From: Brachypterus glaber | Taxonomy: Eukaryota > Arthropoda > Insecta > Coleoptera > Kateretidae | DNA length: 64,000 nt | Direction: 5' to 3' | Assembly (NCBI GenBank): GCA_958510825.1 | Contig: OY294044.1 | Location: forward strand, 103,578,893 to 103,642,892 | Shown here: one piece after another, positions 52,310 through 63,440 of the stretch | Position numbering within the stretch: the first letter of the stretch is position 1 | Layout of the letters: every line of letters begins with the position of its first letter | The notes under the pieces: generated by a model | What the model saw: the letters and a program-made list of their open reading frames with translations, nothing else | Database searches by the model: none | Told to the model about the DNA's origin: nothing | Position numbers and translations under genes: made by a program

Positions 52310-54060
52310 AGAGTACCTCTAACTTCTATGCAAAAAATACCTACTACTTTCTACCATTTCAAAGTTTTGAAGTACATAAAGTGCTACAACAATTTAAAAA
52401 TAAAAAATCTAGTGGTAATGATGATTTGTCGGCTGGTGTATATTGAAAATAATTTATTTATGTCTTGAACCCTTTACATATTTAATTAATCAGTCTGTAA
52501 TACAAGGTCATTTTCCAAGCATCTTTAAAACAGCCCTAGTCACTCCCATTCACAAGAAAGGCAGTGTCACTGAATTAGATAATTACAGGCAAATTTCTAT
52601 CTTAGTTACCTTCTCTAAAGTAATGGAAAAACTGATTTACAAATCCATTAATGACTATCTAGAAAGCAATAATATAATTACTTCTTTCCAGCATGGCTTT
52701 AGATCAAATAAATCTGTGGAAACTGCTACGTTTGATCTACTAAATTTTGTCTACACCGAACTTGATGATGGAAAGTATGTTGTACAACTACAATTTGATA
52801 TGACTAAAGCCTTTGACACGATTCGCCCATCATTTCTTGATATTAAACTATCAGAAATGCGCATACCAAAAAATATCTCAAAATGGCTAAAATCTTACTT
52901 GTCAAATAGGGAACTCATTATAAAATTGAATAGATTAATTAAATCCAAAACATTTTTTGTAAAATTAGGCGTACCTCAAGGATCAATTTTGGGTCCTCTT
53001 TTGTTTCTAATCTTCATTAATGACCTGCCCCTTCATATACGCAATGGTTTAATAATTTTGTTTGCGGATGATACAACAATTTTACTTTCTGCTGCATCTC
53101 TGGAAGAGCTACGTACTTTAATACAGCAAGTAATGCAAGACTTTGAAACATGGTGTCAAAGAAATGAATTAATATTAAACAATTCCAAAACTGTTGCTAT
53201 TAATTTTTATAATAGAAAAAGCATTATCAACTTAGATGTACCTATTACATTTAGTGAAAATACCAAATTCTTAGGCGTAATGTTTGATGGCAATCTTTCT
53301 TGGGAGAGTCACATTAATTTTGTATGCAAAAAACTAAACAGTGCTTACTTTGCTATTTCAAAGATGAGAGACGATCTAAATGAGGCAGGACTGTTAAATA
53401 TTTATTACTCTTTAGCATTCTCATATTTATCTTACAATGTAATCAGCTGGGGTTGTGTTAAGAGTATTGATAGAGTCCTTATTGCACAAAAAAAGCTTGT
53501 GCGTTTAATTTTTAATTTGGAGTTTAGGGAAAGTTGCAAAGAAACCTTTAAACATAAAAATATTCTTACAGTTGTTAGTTTGTTTATTTACAGATGCGTC
53601 CTTTTTGTGAAACGTAATTATACTTTGTTTTGTAGTTAATTCGGACGTGCATTTCTATCCTACCAGATCTGGTTTCGATTTGCGCATTCCAAAGCACAAA
53701 ACTAGCTTTTTTAAAAAATCCCCGTTATACAACTGTATACAATTTTATAATAAATTACCAAAAAATTTACGGGATATACCTAATCCTAACAATTTTAAAA
53801 AAGAAGTTAAAAGATTTCTTCTGGAAAAATGTTTTTATTCTGTAAATGAATATGTATTGTCTTAATTTTTATATTTATTTGTGTATGAAACATTATTTAT
53901 TTTTAACACTTAATGTATGTATGTACAGTTAAATTTACATTTTTTTTTGTACTATTTTTAAGTAACATTATGTATTTTAGCTTTTAAGTATGACTTGTCA
54001 TATCTATTTTATATAGCCATACATGACTAATAAACTATTCTATTCTATTCTATTCTACTG
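52310..54060 (+). pseudogene. LINE J, RT nearly complete but broken
   Basis: The N-terminal finger region at about 52320-52440 is frameshifted (VHKVLQQFKNKKSSGNDD). A 398-codon frame from 52443 carries VTPIHKKGSVTELDNYRQIS, QHGFRSNKSVETA, LQFDMTKAFDTI (first Asp), LGVPQGSILGPLLFLIFIND, LFADDTTILLS and TKFLGVMFDGNLSW, then the thumb with RESCKETFKHKNILTVVSLF, ending at 53639. A frameshift there is followed by the last 72 codons (FYPTRSG, FYNKLPKNL, to 53865). The 3' end is TAATAAACTATTCTATTCTA, a signal plus CTATT tail, at about 54028-54058. All RT catalytic residues are present, but the copy is disrupted at two places and lacks the endonuclease. Confidence 0.9.
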
Positions 54061-54990
54061 TAGGAATAGCAGTTTTCCACACATTCTAGCTTACTAAACT
54101 ATAAGCTATAAACTATAAACTATAAAACATAGAACAGAGGAACATATTTTTTAAAATATTGGAATGGAATGAAATAGTATGTAGCACTAAAATTTTTTGT
54201 AATGTAACCAGTCTATTATGGTATAAAACACCTTCGAGGTCCCAGAATGACTATAAACAAATAAATAAATAAATAAATAAATAAATATAAGCTAATTATT
54301 TTTGTAATTTTACAGGCTTGTTTTCCTTATTTTAACCAAATATAGAAGCGAAATAATGTATTTTATTATCTAAAACTAGTATATCATACCGAAGTCAATA
54401 AAGCTATAAATACAGCTTCGTTTGAAAAGCTCTATATAGCTATATACACATCCAAAAAGATTTATATTTAATGCGGTCGTATTGAACAGTAAATTTATTT
54501 TATACTACTGCAGCATATCGTAGTATTACTTTCTCAACCTCGTATCCCAAAAAAAAATCGATTTTCGATTCCTTGACCTTTCAATTTGTGGTCTTAGCTG
54601 CCAGGGCTATCCGACCAACCAATCTCGTATTCTAATTTCTCTATAAAACACAGGATCTGCTATTAGGCAGGTCTGGGATATCCCATTCCTATGGTTTGAA
54701 TTTTAACCTCTAACCTATGTAGGTTGTTTCGATTCCTTTATATGATCAATTTTGTTTGTACGTGAATTTGCACAGGCCCACAAAAAATAAAAAAATAAAC
54801 TACATTTTTCTTGCATATTTATGGGGGCTAAATTTAACAGTGATGACCCCATTTTTTTTTTTAATCTTCAAAAAATAATATTGGTCGAGCAGATTCAGAC
54901 TTTAAGGTTCTCTAGCACCTTACATAACTACTAAATTTTGTTGTTTTCGAAGATACTTTTGATGAGAAAATCGAGATATATTCAAATTTA
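54061..54990. other. AT-rich, simple repeats only
   Basis: CTATAA-type repeats lie at 54100-54125 and an (ATAA)n microsatellite at 54257-54287. Nothing else is recognised. Confidence 0.4.
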
Positions 54991-55007
54991 GAATTGTGCC
55001 CGTGCAC

Positions 55008-56310
55008 TATGGTCCGAACGATACCCAAAAATTGCATTAATTAGTCTGTTTACGCTACAGGTATAAAAAATTGTTCTATGCAGGTATTTTAGAATGCTTA
55101 AACAGAGCATGGCATTAAAAGTTAAAAATTCAAAATGGCGGGTCCAATATGGCCTCTATAATAGGTTAATTTATATATAAAGTTTTACTTTATATTGGTA
55201 ATGTACTTTTTTGGGTTGCTTAAATTTAATTTGACAATAAGAATAAAGAATATAAAATGGCGTATTTAACATGGCGTCAATAATCCTTAAATTTGAAACT
55301 TTGAAATTTTTTTATTTTCTTGCACATAAATATATTTTTTTGATTATCTAATTTTTATTATTTTATCGATTTTTAATTACCTACATACCAAATTTCATGT
55401 TTCTACTACATTCCATTCGAAAGATATACATATACAGGTCGGCCATCTTGTTTTTCGTTTGTTAATTTTTGTTTTTCATTACACATCAAATACATACCAC
55501 CCTACATACCAAATTTCAAGTTTCTACGACCTCCCGTTCGAAAGATATGACTTTGACAGGTCGACCAATTTGGTTTTTGGTTTTGTTGATTTTTGTTTTT
55601 CATTGGATTTCTAAATACCGAATTTCAAGTTTCTACGACCTCCAGTTCAATAAATGTCACTTTCACAGGTCCGCCATCTTTTTTATTGGTTTTGTTAATT
55701 TTAGTTTGTCACTGTACCCTTACATACTAAATTTTGAGTTACTACGACCTCCCGTTCGAAAAATGTAAGATAAATGTATAGTCCATTTTTTTTTAATATT
55801 CAGCCGTACATCATTTTACTTGTTATTTTTTTTCTTGGCGAAACCAAAAAATCGACAAAAAGCCACCACTTTTTAAGAAACAGCATACTTTAAGCTACAA
55901 TTTGGTGAAAAAAAATCTAAAAAAATCTTGTGAACTTCGGAGAACTTTTAAACGAAAGTATTTCATAAGCTACCATAACCTAGCCTAAGCATTAGGTAGT
56001 TTCCTTTTTATATATATTATTACGGTAAATTATAGTTCATATAATGATGTAAAAAGTCTATAACAAAAAGAAGGGGAGGTACAACTATTTTGTAAGAGAA
56101 TATACAATTTACAAAATGAAAATTGAAATGAAATGTTTAAAATAATTTTTAAGTTTTTAGGTCTCAGGCATAAAGTACTTAATAAATGTATTTCATATTT
56201 ATGCTAAATATAGTTTAACTATCCATAATTATAAATACATAGTTTTTAAATCTTAGTTATAAGTCGAATTAAAGCCAAAAATGAGGGCTACCCGGACCAT
56301 AGTGCCTTGG
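55008..56310. repeat. Possible element bounded by GCACTATGGTCCG inverted repeats
   Basis: GCACTATGGTCCG near 55006-55018 is inverted as CGGACCATAGTGC near 56293-56305. Between them are the tandem array at 55375-55775 and AT-rich DNA. The 13-bp match is short, so this may be a coincidence. Confidence 0.35.
55375..55775. repeat. Tandem array of about 107-122-bp units
   Basis: Four diverged units share CATACCAAATTTCAAGTTTCT, ACGACCTCCCGTTCGAAA, a CAGGTCGGCCATCTT-like part and a TTTTTGTTTTTCATT part. Unit starts are near 55380, 55500, 55615 and 55725. The open frame across the array is a by-product. Confidence 0.7.
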
Positions 56311-57885
56311 ACGTTTTCGATCAGAATTCTAAAGGAGGGTATCGCATTTTAGGCTAAATCGCCTGCAACGATAAGACTTTACATGCTTACAGATACATAA
56401 AAAATAAATACTTAGCCAAAATTTCAGCGCTTTTTACATCCCGGAACATACTTTAATTAATTATTTTAATTAAGAATTTTGACATATGTCAATGTACTAT
56501 TTGGCAACATTGCACGAAACTTCAGGTGTCAAATGTCATCTCGTCAAAATAAAAATAACTTTGCACATTAACTACTACAGTGGGGCCAAAGTGGGTCTGT
56601 GTTGTGTTCACTGCTATTGACTATAATATTAAAATATTTTGTTATGTTACGGATTTAACATGCTGTAACTCAACGTGTTAGGCTGGACTTATGTGACTAG
56701 TTTCTTAGGTTTCAGTACGATTATGGAGTTATTTTTGAGGTATTTATACTATAATAACATTGTAAGCAAACCATTAGCTTCAACGATAACCCAAAGCATC
56801 TAGTTCCATGGGACAGTGTTACCCAAGACAAGTAATTTAATGTGGCTTTCAACATGTTAAATTAGTTTATTTCCATGATATGATTTAAAACTAGATTATG
56901 AAAAAGTTCCACATTTTAACTTTTAATATTAATTAAATATATTTATTTAAAAATAAATATATTTAATTAATGTTGTACAGTGTTTTTATTATACATTCTA
57001 GCTAAACGTATTTATGTTGGTTTTGTAAATAAACAAAAAATATTGCTTTTTTTCAGTATGATAGTCACATTTAGCGCAAGAATAATGCGATGTTGTCGGG
57101 TCTACGATAACAAATATTTCCTGAGTTTTTATTTTTTTTATTTTGCTCTTAATTAACAAATAACACAGTTTTTTATATATATATATATATTTTTTTTCAT
57201 CATTTTGTACTTTTTTAAAAACAAACATATTTTTTTTATTTAGCCCAAAACTCCTATTTAAAACGATACCCTTCTTTACCCAAATCTGATCGAACCACTG
57301 TTCCATAAGAAGGGAGCGGCTCTTTAAGTGGGGGGGGAGGGTTCCGCGTTTTTGTACTGTCAAATTTGATTTTTTTTAGTTGTGTAATTTATATACCTCA
57401 AATTAATTATTTGAATTAGCTTCAAGTCATATTTTATTTGAATAATTAGTTAGTATAACTCAACAATCATGATAAGGAATTTTTGACTCCAACAAAGATA
57501 TACTCGTTTTCTTGGAGATACGAGATTGAGAGAGTAAGACGACAATATTGTAAATTTGGCACTTGTGTAAAGCAAAATATAAACTAGCTTGCAATGCAGT
57601 AAAATACTGCCAATATTGAGAAACAAAATAAAGGATAATGTAGTCTTGAAACAGAGATTTTAGAAAAAACAATAAAAATAAAGAAAAATAGATTTAATAA
57701 CAAGTTAATACGAGTAAATTATTTTTTGTTAAATTCTAAAAAAATCTTGGCCTAAGTATGGACAAAAATTTATCTTGGTCTAATTATAATTATAATTATT
57801 TGCTTAATAATTATAGTTATCAATTATTCAAATCTTAATAATTATTAGAGTTTTAAAACCATTTATATTTAATATAAATGACTAA
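56311..57885. other. AT-rich, no gene supported
   Basis: A 121-codon minus-strand frame at 56998-57363 includes YSCAKCDYHTEKKQYF, which looks like half of a C2H2 finger without its histidines; it is not called as a gene. A TA repeat lies at 57172-57190. Confidence 0.4.
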
Positions 57886-57889
57886 TATA

Positions 57890-58640
57890 TGCTATTTTGC
57901 TTTCCCATTTTGAAAATTTTCAAAATTTCGGAAAGCCTTGTATTCGTGCAAAAATGTTCAATTTTTTTTTTGTGTATTTTTGCGTTTTATGACGTTTTAT
58001 GTCAATATAAATCAATTTCGAGTAAAAAAAAATTGTCGATCGGTCGGTCGGTCGATCGGTCTGTCCGGGAAATCTTGTGGTCACGATAACTTATGAACGC
58101 TTTAAGCTAGAGACTTGAAACTTGGCATACAGGTATTTTACCGAAAGTTCTCGCTCGGGATTGTTTTTGGTAAAGATTGGGTGCGGCAAGGGGGTCAAAG
58201 GGGAAAAAATACATTTTTTTTATAAAAATTTGAAAATTGATGTATGGGGGGTTTCAAGGTTGCTGAAATTGAATCTGATAATAATTTTTTTTTAACTTCA
58301 ACCGTCACGGGGGTAGGGGGATAAATAGTTTTAAATATTTTCAATGTTTTCGTGAAAATTGGTATAGATAGATAGATAGATAGATTTATTTATTGTCATA
58401 CGGGGACCTAACAAATAGGTATTTTATACCTAAGACAGTTTAATTTAACATATAATTATATTATATTATATTGGGGTTTTTGAGGTTGTTGAAAGGGAAT
58501 CTGATTATAACAAAATTCTAACATCACCCCCAAAGGGGAAGTTTTCGTGAAAATTGGTATACTAAGGTTTTTATGGTTGCTGAAAGTGAATCTGATAATA
58601 AAAAAATTCATTTTACGCGCAGAGGTGAAAAATGGGAAAG
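57890..58640. repeat. Dispersed-repeat region with GTCGGTCGGTCGATCGGTC motif
   Basis: AAAAAAAATTGTCGATCGGTCGG and TGAACGCTTTAAGCTAGAGACTTG-like sequence lead into repeated modules (GAAAATTGGTAT, GGTTGCTGAAA, GAATCTGATAATAA) at about 58235, 58480 and 58560. The same style occurs at 16370-17240 and 62400-62600. The class is unknown; no coding is seen. Confidence 0.45.
58361..58480 (-). mobile_element. Retroposon 3' end with GATA/TATC tail
   Basis: On the minus strand GGTCCCCGTATGACAATAAA is followed by TAAATC and a TATC-repeat tail (58366-58386 on the plus strand). The signal followed by a tetranucleotide tail resembles the 3' end of a LINE or SINE. It interrupts one module of the dispersed repeat. 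The source family was not identified. Confidence 0.45.
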
Positions 58641-59176
58641 CTCTTTTACTGGGCAGTGTATTTATATAAGTTTGCTAAACATGAATATTCGCCATAAAAA
58701 ACTTGTCAAGTATACTAGTATACTAGTATATCTGTTTTAGTTTAGATTTTAATGACTCATTAGTGAAACCCAGAAAACATCCAATTTTAACTATTTGTTC
58801 ATTTATTTCCTTTTTTAATACATCTAGTCTCATTTTAACTTATACAGGGTTATTTTTTTACAGCAATTTTTTTAATTAAATAATTTAGTTTTCCTATGTC
58901 CAAGTTAGTAGTTGCTGCCTATTTTTACCCGTTGACAGCGGTCGAAAAGTGGCAACAAGCCGACTGAAAATTAACAATTAATTTTAGAACAATCTTTGCG
59001 TTTTTTGGATATTTAAATTAGGTTTAGGTCATAGAAAAAATAGTATACGCACCTGACGTGCGGCTCCTCGACGCGTACTCGTTGCGTAACATATTATTAT
59101 TTTTATACTCGTAGTCGTAGTCTCATGACTAGTTTTCAAAATTTTAAAATCATCAAAATCCGCTCAGACAAAATAT
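58641..59176. other. Nothing recognised
   Basis: AT-rich, with a duplicated TATACTAGTATACTAGTATA near 58715-58732. Confidence 0.35.
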
Positions 59177-59190
59177 ATATCTATAAATAT

Positions 59191-59326
59191 TACATTACAT
59201 TACATTACATTACATGTTTGTTTAACCTCGTACTATTCTACTTAATTAAGCATCCCCTAAGTCCAGGACTTGTGTGGGCTAGTAGTAGAGGGAACCACCG
59301 GCTTATACTGACTTTCGAACCAGACC
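59191..59326 (-). mobile_element. SINE-A copy 7, 5'-truncated, with 14-bp target duplication
   Basis: On the plus strand a TACAT repeat tail is followed by GTTTGTTTAACCTCGTACTA and the body to GACTTTCGAACCAG. The flanks ATATCTATAAATAT at 59177-59190 and 59327-59340 are identical. This proves insertion by target-primed reverse transcription and fixes the SINE's 3' boundary at the TGTAA repeat. Confidence 0.9.
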
Positions 59327-59483
59327 ATATCTATAAATATACTTTTCATTATAATAATAATAATTATTATTAGTAAAAAATCGATAATCGATTGTACATA
59401 ATATGTATATATTATGTCTTATATATGTATAATATGTATATATCAGTGTTCTGTGGTATATATTATATAACTTTCTATTTAAC

Positions 59484-59870
59484 ATACACACAAAAAAATA
59501 TTGTCTTAAATCAAGAATATGGTGATTTGTATATAACGAAGAAAATCTATTCTTCTCATTCAGAGCCTTCACCAATCTGGTTGGCGCCGTTGGCATTCGG
59601 AGTATCTCCAAACACTCCAACAGCATCAAAAATGGCATAACCCTAGCCCAGAGCTTGCGTTAGGTTCCTTAGTCGTTATCAAACACGATAACTTGCCCCC
59701 TGGTCAATGGCGTTTTGGCAGAGCCGTGTGGAACTTCATCGTGGTCCGACGGGATTGTTAGAGTTGCTATACTGCATAGTCAACAAGGAACTGTAAAGCG
59801 TCCCTTGGTAAAACTTTGCGTATTAACCTCTCAATAATCGCATTTATTGTGCCTATTTTATATGTTTGTT
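59484..59870 (+). pseudogene. BEL/Pao-like pol remnant (C-terminus) next to a repeat fragment
   Basis: 59484-59560 is a fragment of the ACACAGAAAAAAATATTG family. From about 59660 to 59840 three successive frames carry pieces of the C-terminal end of a BEL/Pao LTR-retrotransposon polyprotein: a DNLPPGQW motif preceded by a short hydrophobic run, an ELHRGP segment, and a TVKRPLVKL segment just before a stop. These match the order after the integrase core. At least two frameshifts separate them. No LTR or other pol domain is visible. The remnant is dead. Confidence 0.55.
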
Positions 59871-59900
59871 TATCGTCGTGGGTTATTTACAGCGAACATA

Positions 59901-60926
59901 CAGGGTATATTTGAAATAGCATAGGAAATTTTAACACGTGATTATATATGATAAAATATGACAAAAAGTTCCTATAAATATATGTCTAAAAATGCGTCAT
60001 AAGGGAGCTACGCCCCTTTGAAATTGGCTAAAAAAATCGGTTTTTATTTAATAACTCAGGAACCCTTTGAGATATATTAACGAGGTTTTGCAAGTGAATT
60101 AATCCTAATAAGGCCCATCTTTGTATGTCATTTTTACGTACTTATTTAAACCAGGGGTGTGCGAAACGGGGGGGCCTTATCAGTTTTTTGTCCCAAACTT
60201 TTTTGCAATTTTATTTTTAAAATATGATTCCTCAGGTCAAAATACATAAAAAAAGGTACTCTTGTTGTAATACTGTAGGATACACCGTTTATTCTACATC
60301 AAAAACTAAGAAAAAAAGTTTCCATACATGTAGGTCGAAAAAAACGCTTTTAAAGCTACCATATATGGTAGCATAGCCCTTTAAAAATGGTGCATATTTA
60401 GGAGACCATAGCTCCATTAGGATTGATTTTTGGAAGTACCTGTATATGAGGTTTTTTTCTTAGTTTTTAATGTACATTCGCCCTGCATCATTAAAATTTT
60501 GGTTTTCAACATTTTAGTATTTAATTTTTCGTCCTCGAACCGTGGAATTTCACCTTCAAATGAATTTTTCTCGAAAACGGTTAATCCTACAGTATTACAA
60601 CAAAAGTACCTTTTTTATGTATTTTGACCTGAGGAATCATGTTTCAAAAATAAAATTGCAAAAAACTTACACAGAAAAAAGTTTGGGACAAAAAACTGAT
60701 AAGCCCCCCCCGTTTCGCCCACCCCTGGTTGAAATAAGTACATGAAAATAACACATAAAAACGGGCCTTGGTAGGATTAAGGGTTCCTGATTTTTTTAGC
60801 CACTTTCAAAGGGGCGTAGCTCTCTTATGATGCATTTTTAGACATATGTTTATAGGAACTTTTTGTCATATTTTATGATGTAGAATCATCTGTTAAAATT
60901 TCAGATGCTATTTCAAATACACCGTG
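59901..60926. mobile_element. TA-flanked 1-kb palindromic element
   Basis: The ends CAGGGTATATTTGAAATAGC (59901) and its near complement (to 60926) are flanked by TA. Outer arms (AAAGTTCCTATAAATATATG, GGGAGCTACGCCCCTTTGAAA) and inner arms (CCAGGGGTGTGCGAAACGGG, ACTGTAGGAT) pair over nearly the whole length. Relatives with one arm are at 34858-35190 and 38947-39261. Open frames on the arms show no domain. Confidence 0.75.
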
Positions 60927-61553
60927 TATATCGCAGAATTAAATGTTTTATTTTTTTGTGTCGTCATAAAAGGAATAAATCCTTTCATCGGGCGGCAATA
61001 TGTTTAAGTTTCGTTAAAATATAATGAATTATTATTTCCCTTTTTTAATTTATTAAACAAAAGGGATTTTTGCCCAGTTGACCTTGCAACGTGCGATTTT
61101 AGGATGTGTCACCTGAAACGCGGACACAGTCGCTATCAGTTAGTAATTATCTCGGTACGCAGCACGTACATCGATATTATCAATCAATATCGCCGCCGGC
61201 CATTGATGTTTCGGTCACTCGCTATGCAAAAAAGAGATTATAGATACCATCTATGATATACAGTTCCACTTCAACACAACATTTTTGCGTTACTGAATAT
61301 GGAGACAGGGCCTATCCATCACCACTTCTGAGCTCAGACATCACCAGAAAATCACCAGAAAATCTAACATCAAGGTAAGTCCAATCTCTATGTTTCACGC
61401 ATTTTCTTATCTCAAATTGTCGTTTTGAGACCCAGGGTCCAACAGTTATAGAGGGCCACACGCGTAAGAGCTCTAAGAAATCATACTTCGTGCAGTATAT
61501 CAAGAGCAATATACTATCCACTGCAAACAGTTTGCTATATGCGAAGCATTATA
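60927..61553. other. GC-richer unique-looking stretch
   Basis: 61080-61560 is less AT-rich than its surroundings and matches no repeat here. CATCAAGGTAAGT at 61367-61379 is a strong splice-donor-like sequence. No protein domain is seen. Confidence 0.35.
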
Positions 61554-62146
61554 CAGGGTGATGAGTAACTGCCATGCCAAAATTTAAGAGGTGATTCTAC
61601 ATCCAAAAATATGAAAAAAAGTTTCTATAAATGGTGGTCCGGAAATAAGCCCTAAGGGAGCTACGGCCCTTCGAAGATGACATATTGAATGGGGAACAAA
61701 TAAGAGCATCATAAAATTTTAATGCTGCAGGGTGATTCTTCATTTAAAACTGAGCAAAAAAGTATTCTTCACCAAAACACCTAAATTTAATATTAGGAGT
61801 AATGGCCTTTATATATTTTGTACAAAAAATCCAGGAAAACTACACATGAAAAAGTTTGGGACAAAAATGTGTAAAGCCTCACATATTTTGTCCGTCTAGA
61901 CACGCCTCTGGATAAATTAAAAAAAAATAACGTAAACTTATTGCCCTTATTAATACTGTATACAAAAGCTCGTCGCTCTAGCTTAAAGAGTACCAGAGTT
62001 ATTAATTAAAAACCTTATTTTTATTACAATTTTAAAGGGTCGTAGCTCCCTTAGGGCTCATTTCCGGACCAACCTTTATTTTTTTTGATATTTTTGGATG
62101 TAGAATCACCTCTTAAATTTTGGCATGCCAGTTATTGATCACCCTG
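61554..62146. mobile_element. TA-flanked long-palindrome element (GATTCTAC family), second complete copy
   Basis: CAGGGTGATGAGTAACTGCC at 61554 and its near complement to 62146 are flanked by TA (61552-61553 and 62147-62148). It is colinear with 37177-37884 but 115 bp shorter; the difference is an internal deletion around 61800-61830. Confidence 0.75.
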
Positions 62147-62900
62147 TATATATTTAAGGCTTGTGTTTTTATTTAATTTATATAATTACCTAATATTCTG
62201 AAACATGAAGTTTCCCCAATTTTTTTAAAGTTATACTTGTTATACATTAGTGGGCACTGTTAGATAGAAAAAACTTTTCTGAATAATAAGTTAAGGGATC
62301 ATTCTGATTTAGATGCTATAAAAAAAGGGTAATTTTTGTTAATTTTTTAAGAATGTATCATTATAGATATTGATATAAAAGTTGTTGAGCTTAATAAGTA
62401 CACTCTCGAAATACATAAAACAATTTTTTTTATTTTAAACACTTTTTGTGAAAAAAATTTTTGCGTCCGTCTGTCTGTTTGCTGTCTGTCTGGGTGTAAA
62501 CTCAATTTCTAAAAAAGATATCGACAAGCTGTTTTCTGCATATTGTTTCTTATCATATTTCGAAGAGCTGATTAGATTTTGGGGGTAAACGATTGGGGGT
62601 AGGGGGGTAAGAATGGGGTAAAACTCCTATTTTTAGCGTTTTTTGTTTATAATTAAGTTAATTATTATTGTATTTTATTAATTTAGCACTTACATAAAAG
62701 ATTTTTTTATTTTTTTAAATAGCTCAAAAAATGTTATAAACAACTTTTTCCTAAAATACATTTTTTTCGATATATTAGCGTTTAAAACAGTAAAATGTTT
62801 TTTTTGCATAACTCACCTATTTATAAACCGATTTCAAAAAATTATGTTTCAAATGAAAGCTCTTTCTAAGGCCTACAAAAAATGATATATACAGTTTTTG
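62147..62900. other. AT-rich dispersed-repeat sequence
   Basis: TGCGTCCGTCTGTCTGTTTG at 62463-62482 belongs to the style of repeat at 58030. No gene or termini are seen. Confidence 0.4.
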
Positions 62901-62904
62901 TTAA

Positions 62905-63440
62905 AATATAATGTTTTGGAGATACAGGCTTCCAAACTTTAGTAAATAATGCAACACGCAGGTGTATTAATGGTTGCCTATTCACACTACTTCCTATTTC
63001 ATAACGTTTCCAATTAGTGCCTAGTGCCGATGTTTTGACAAGGTATTTGCAACTGTTCAGCTGGTTTATTGATAAATAGTAAAATGGCGGAAATTAAAAA
63101 AAAAAAACAAAAAATGAGGTATTTTTTCACAAAATTACAAAAAATGTTATATAAAGTTTTTGCTAAAATATAATGTTTTGCAGATATAGACTTTTAAACT
63201 TTAATAAATTATGCAACACGCAGGTGTATTAATGGTTGCCTATTCACACAACTTCCTATTTCATAATGTTTCCAATTAGTACCTAGTGCCGATGTTTTGA
63301 CAAGGTGCTTGAAACTGTTTATCTGGTTTATTGAGAAATAATAAAATGGCAAAGACTAAAAAAAAAAAATAAAACAAAAAATGAGGTATTTTTTCACAGT
63401 TCTTGGCAAAAAAAACAGTGAAAATTAAAATTTTAATACG
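62905..63440. repeat. Two tandem units of about 262 bp
   Basis: ATGCAACACGCAGGTGTATT occurs at 62949 and again at 63211. The following 150 bp (GGTTGCCTATTCACAC, AGTGCCGATGTTTTGACAAG) are nearly the same in both. Each unit ends in AAAATGAGGTATTTTTTCAC. It is noncoding. Confidence 0.8.

Noticed and set aside
56998..57363. Minus-strand frame with YSCAKCDYHTEKKQYF, like half of a zinc finger
   Set aside because: The two histidines are missing, only one partial finger is seen and the rest is low-complexity Lys/Tyr/Ile sequence. It could be a decayed exon, but not enough supports it.
59125..59640. Open frames on both strands around SINE-A copy 7
   Set aside because: They run across the SINE and its duplications in phases with no domain; part of the plus-strand one only borders the BEL/Pao remnant.
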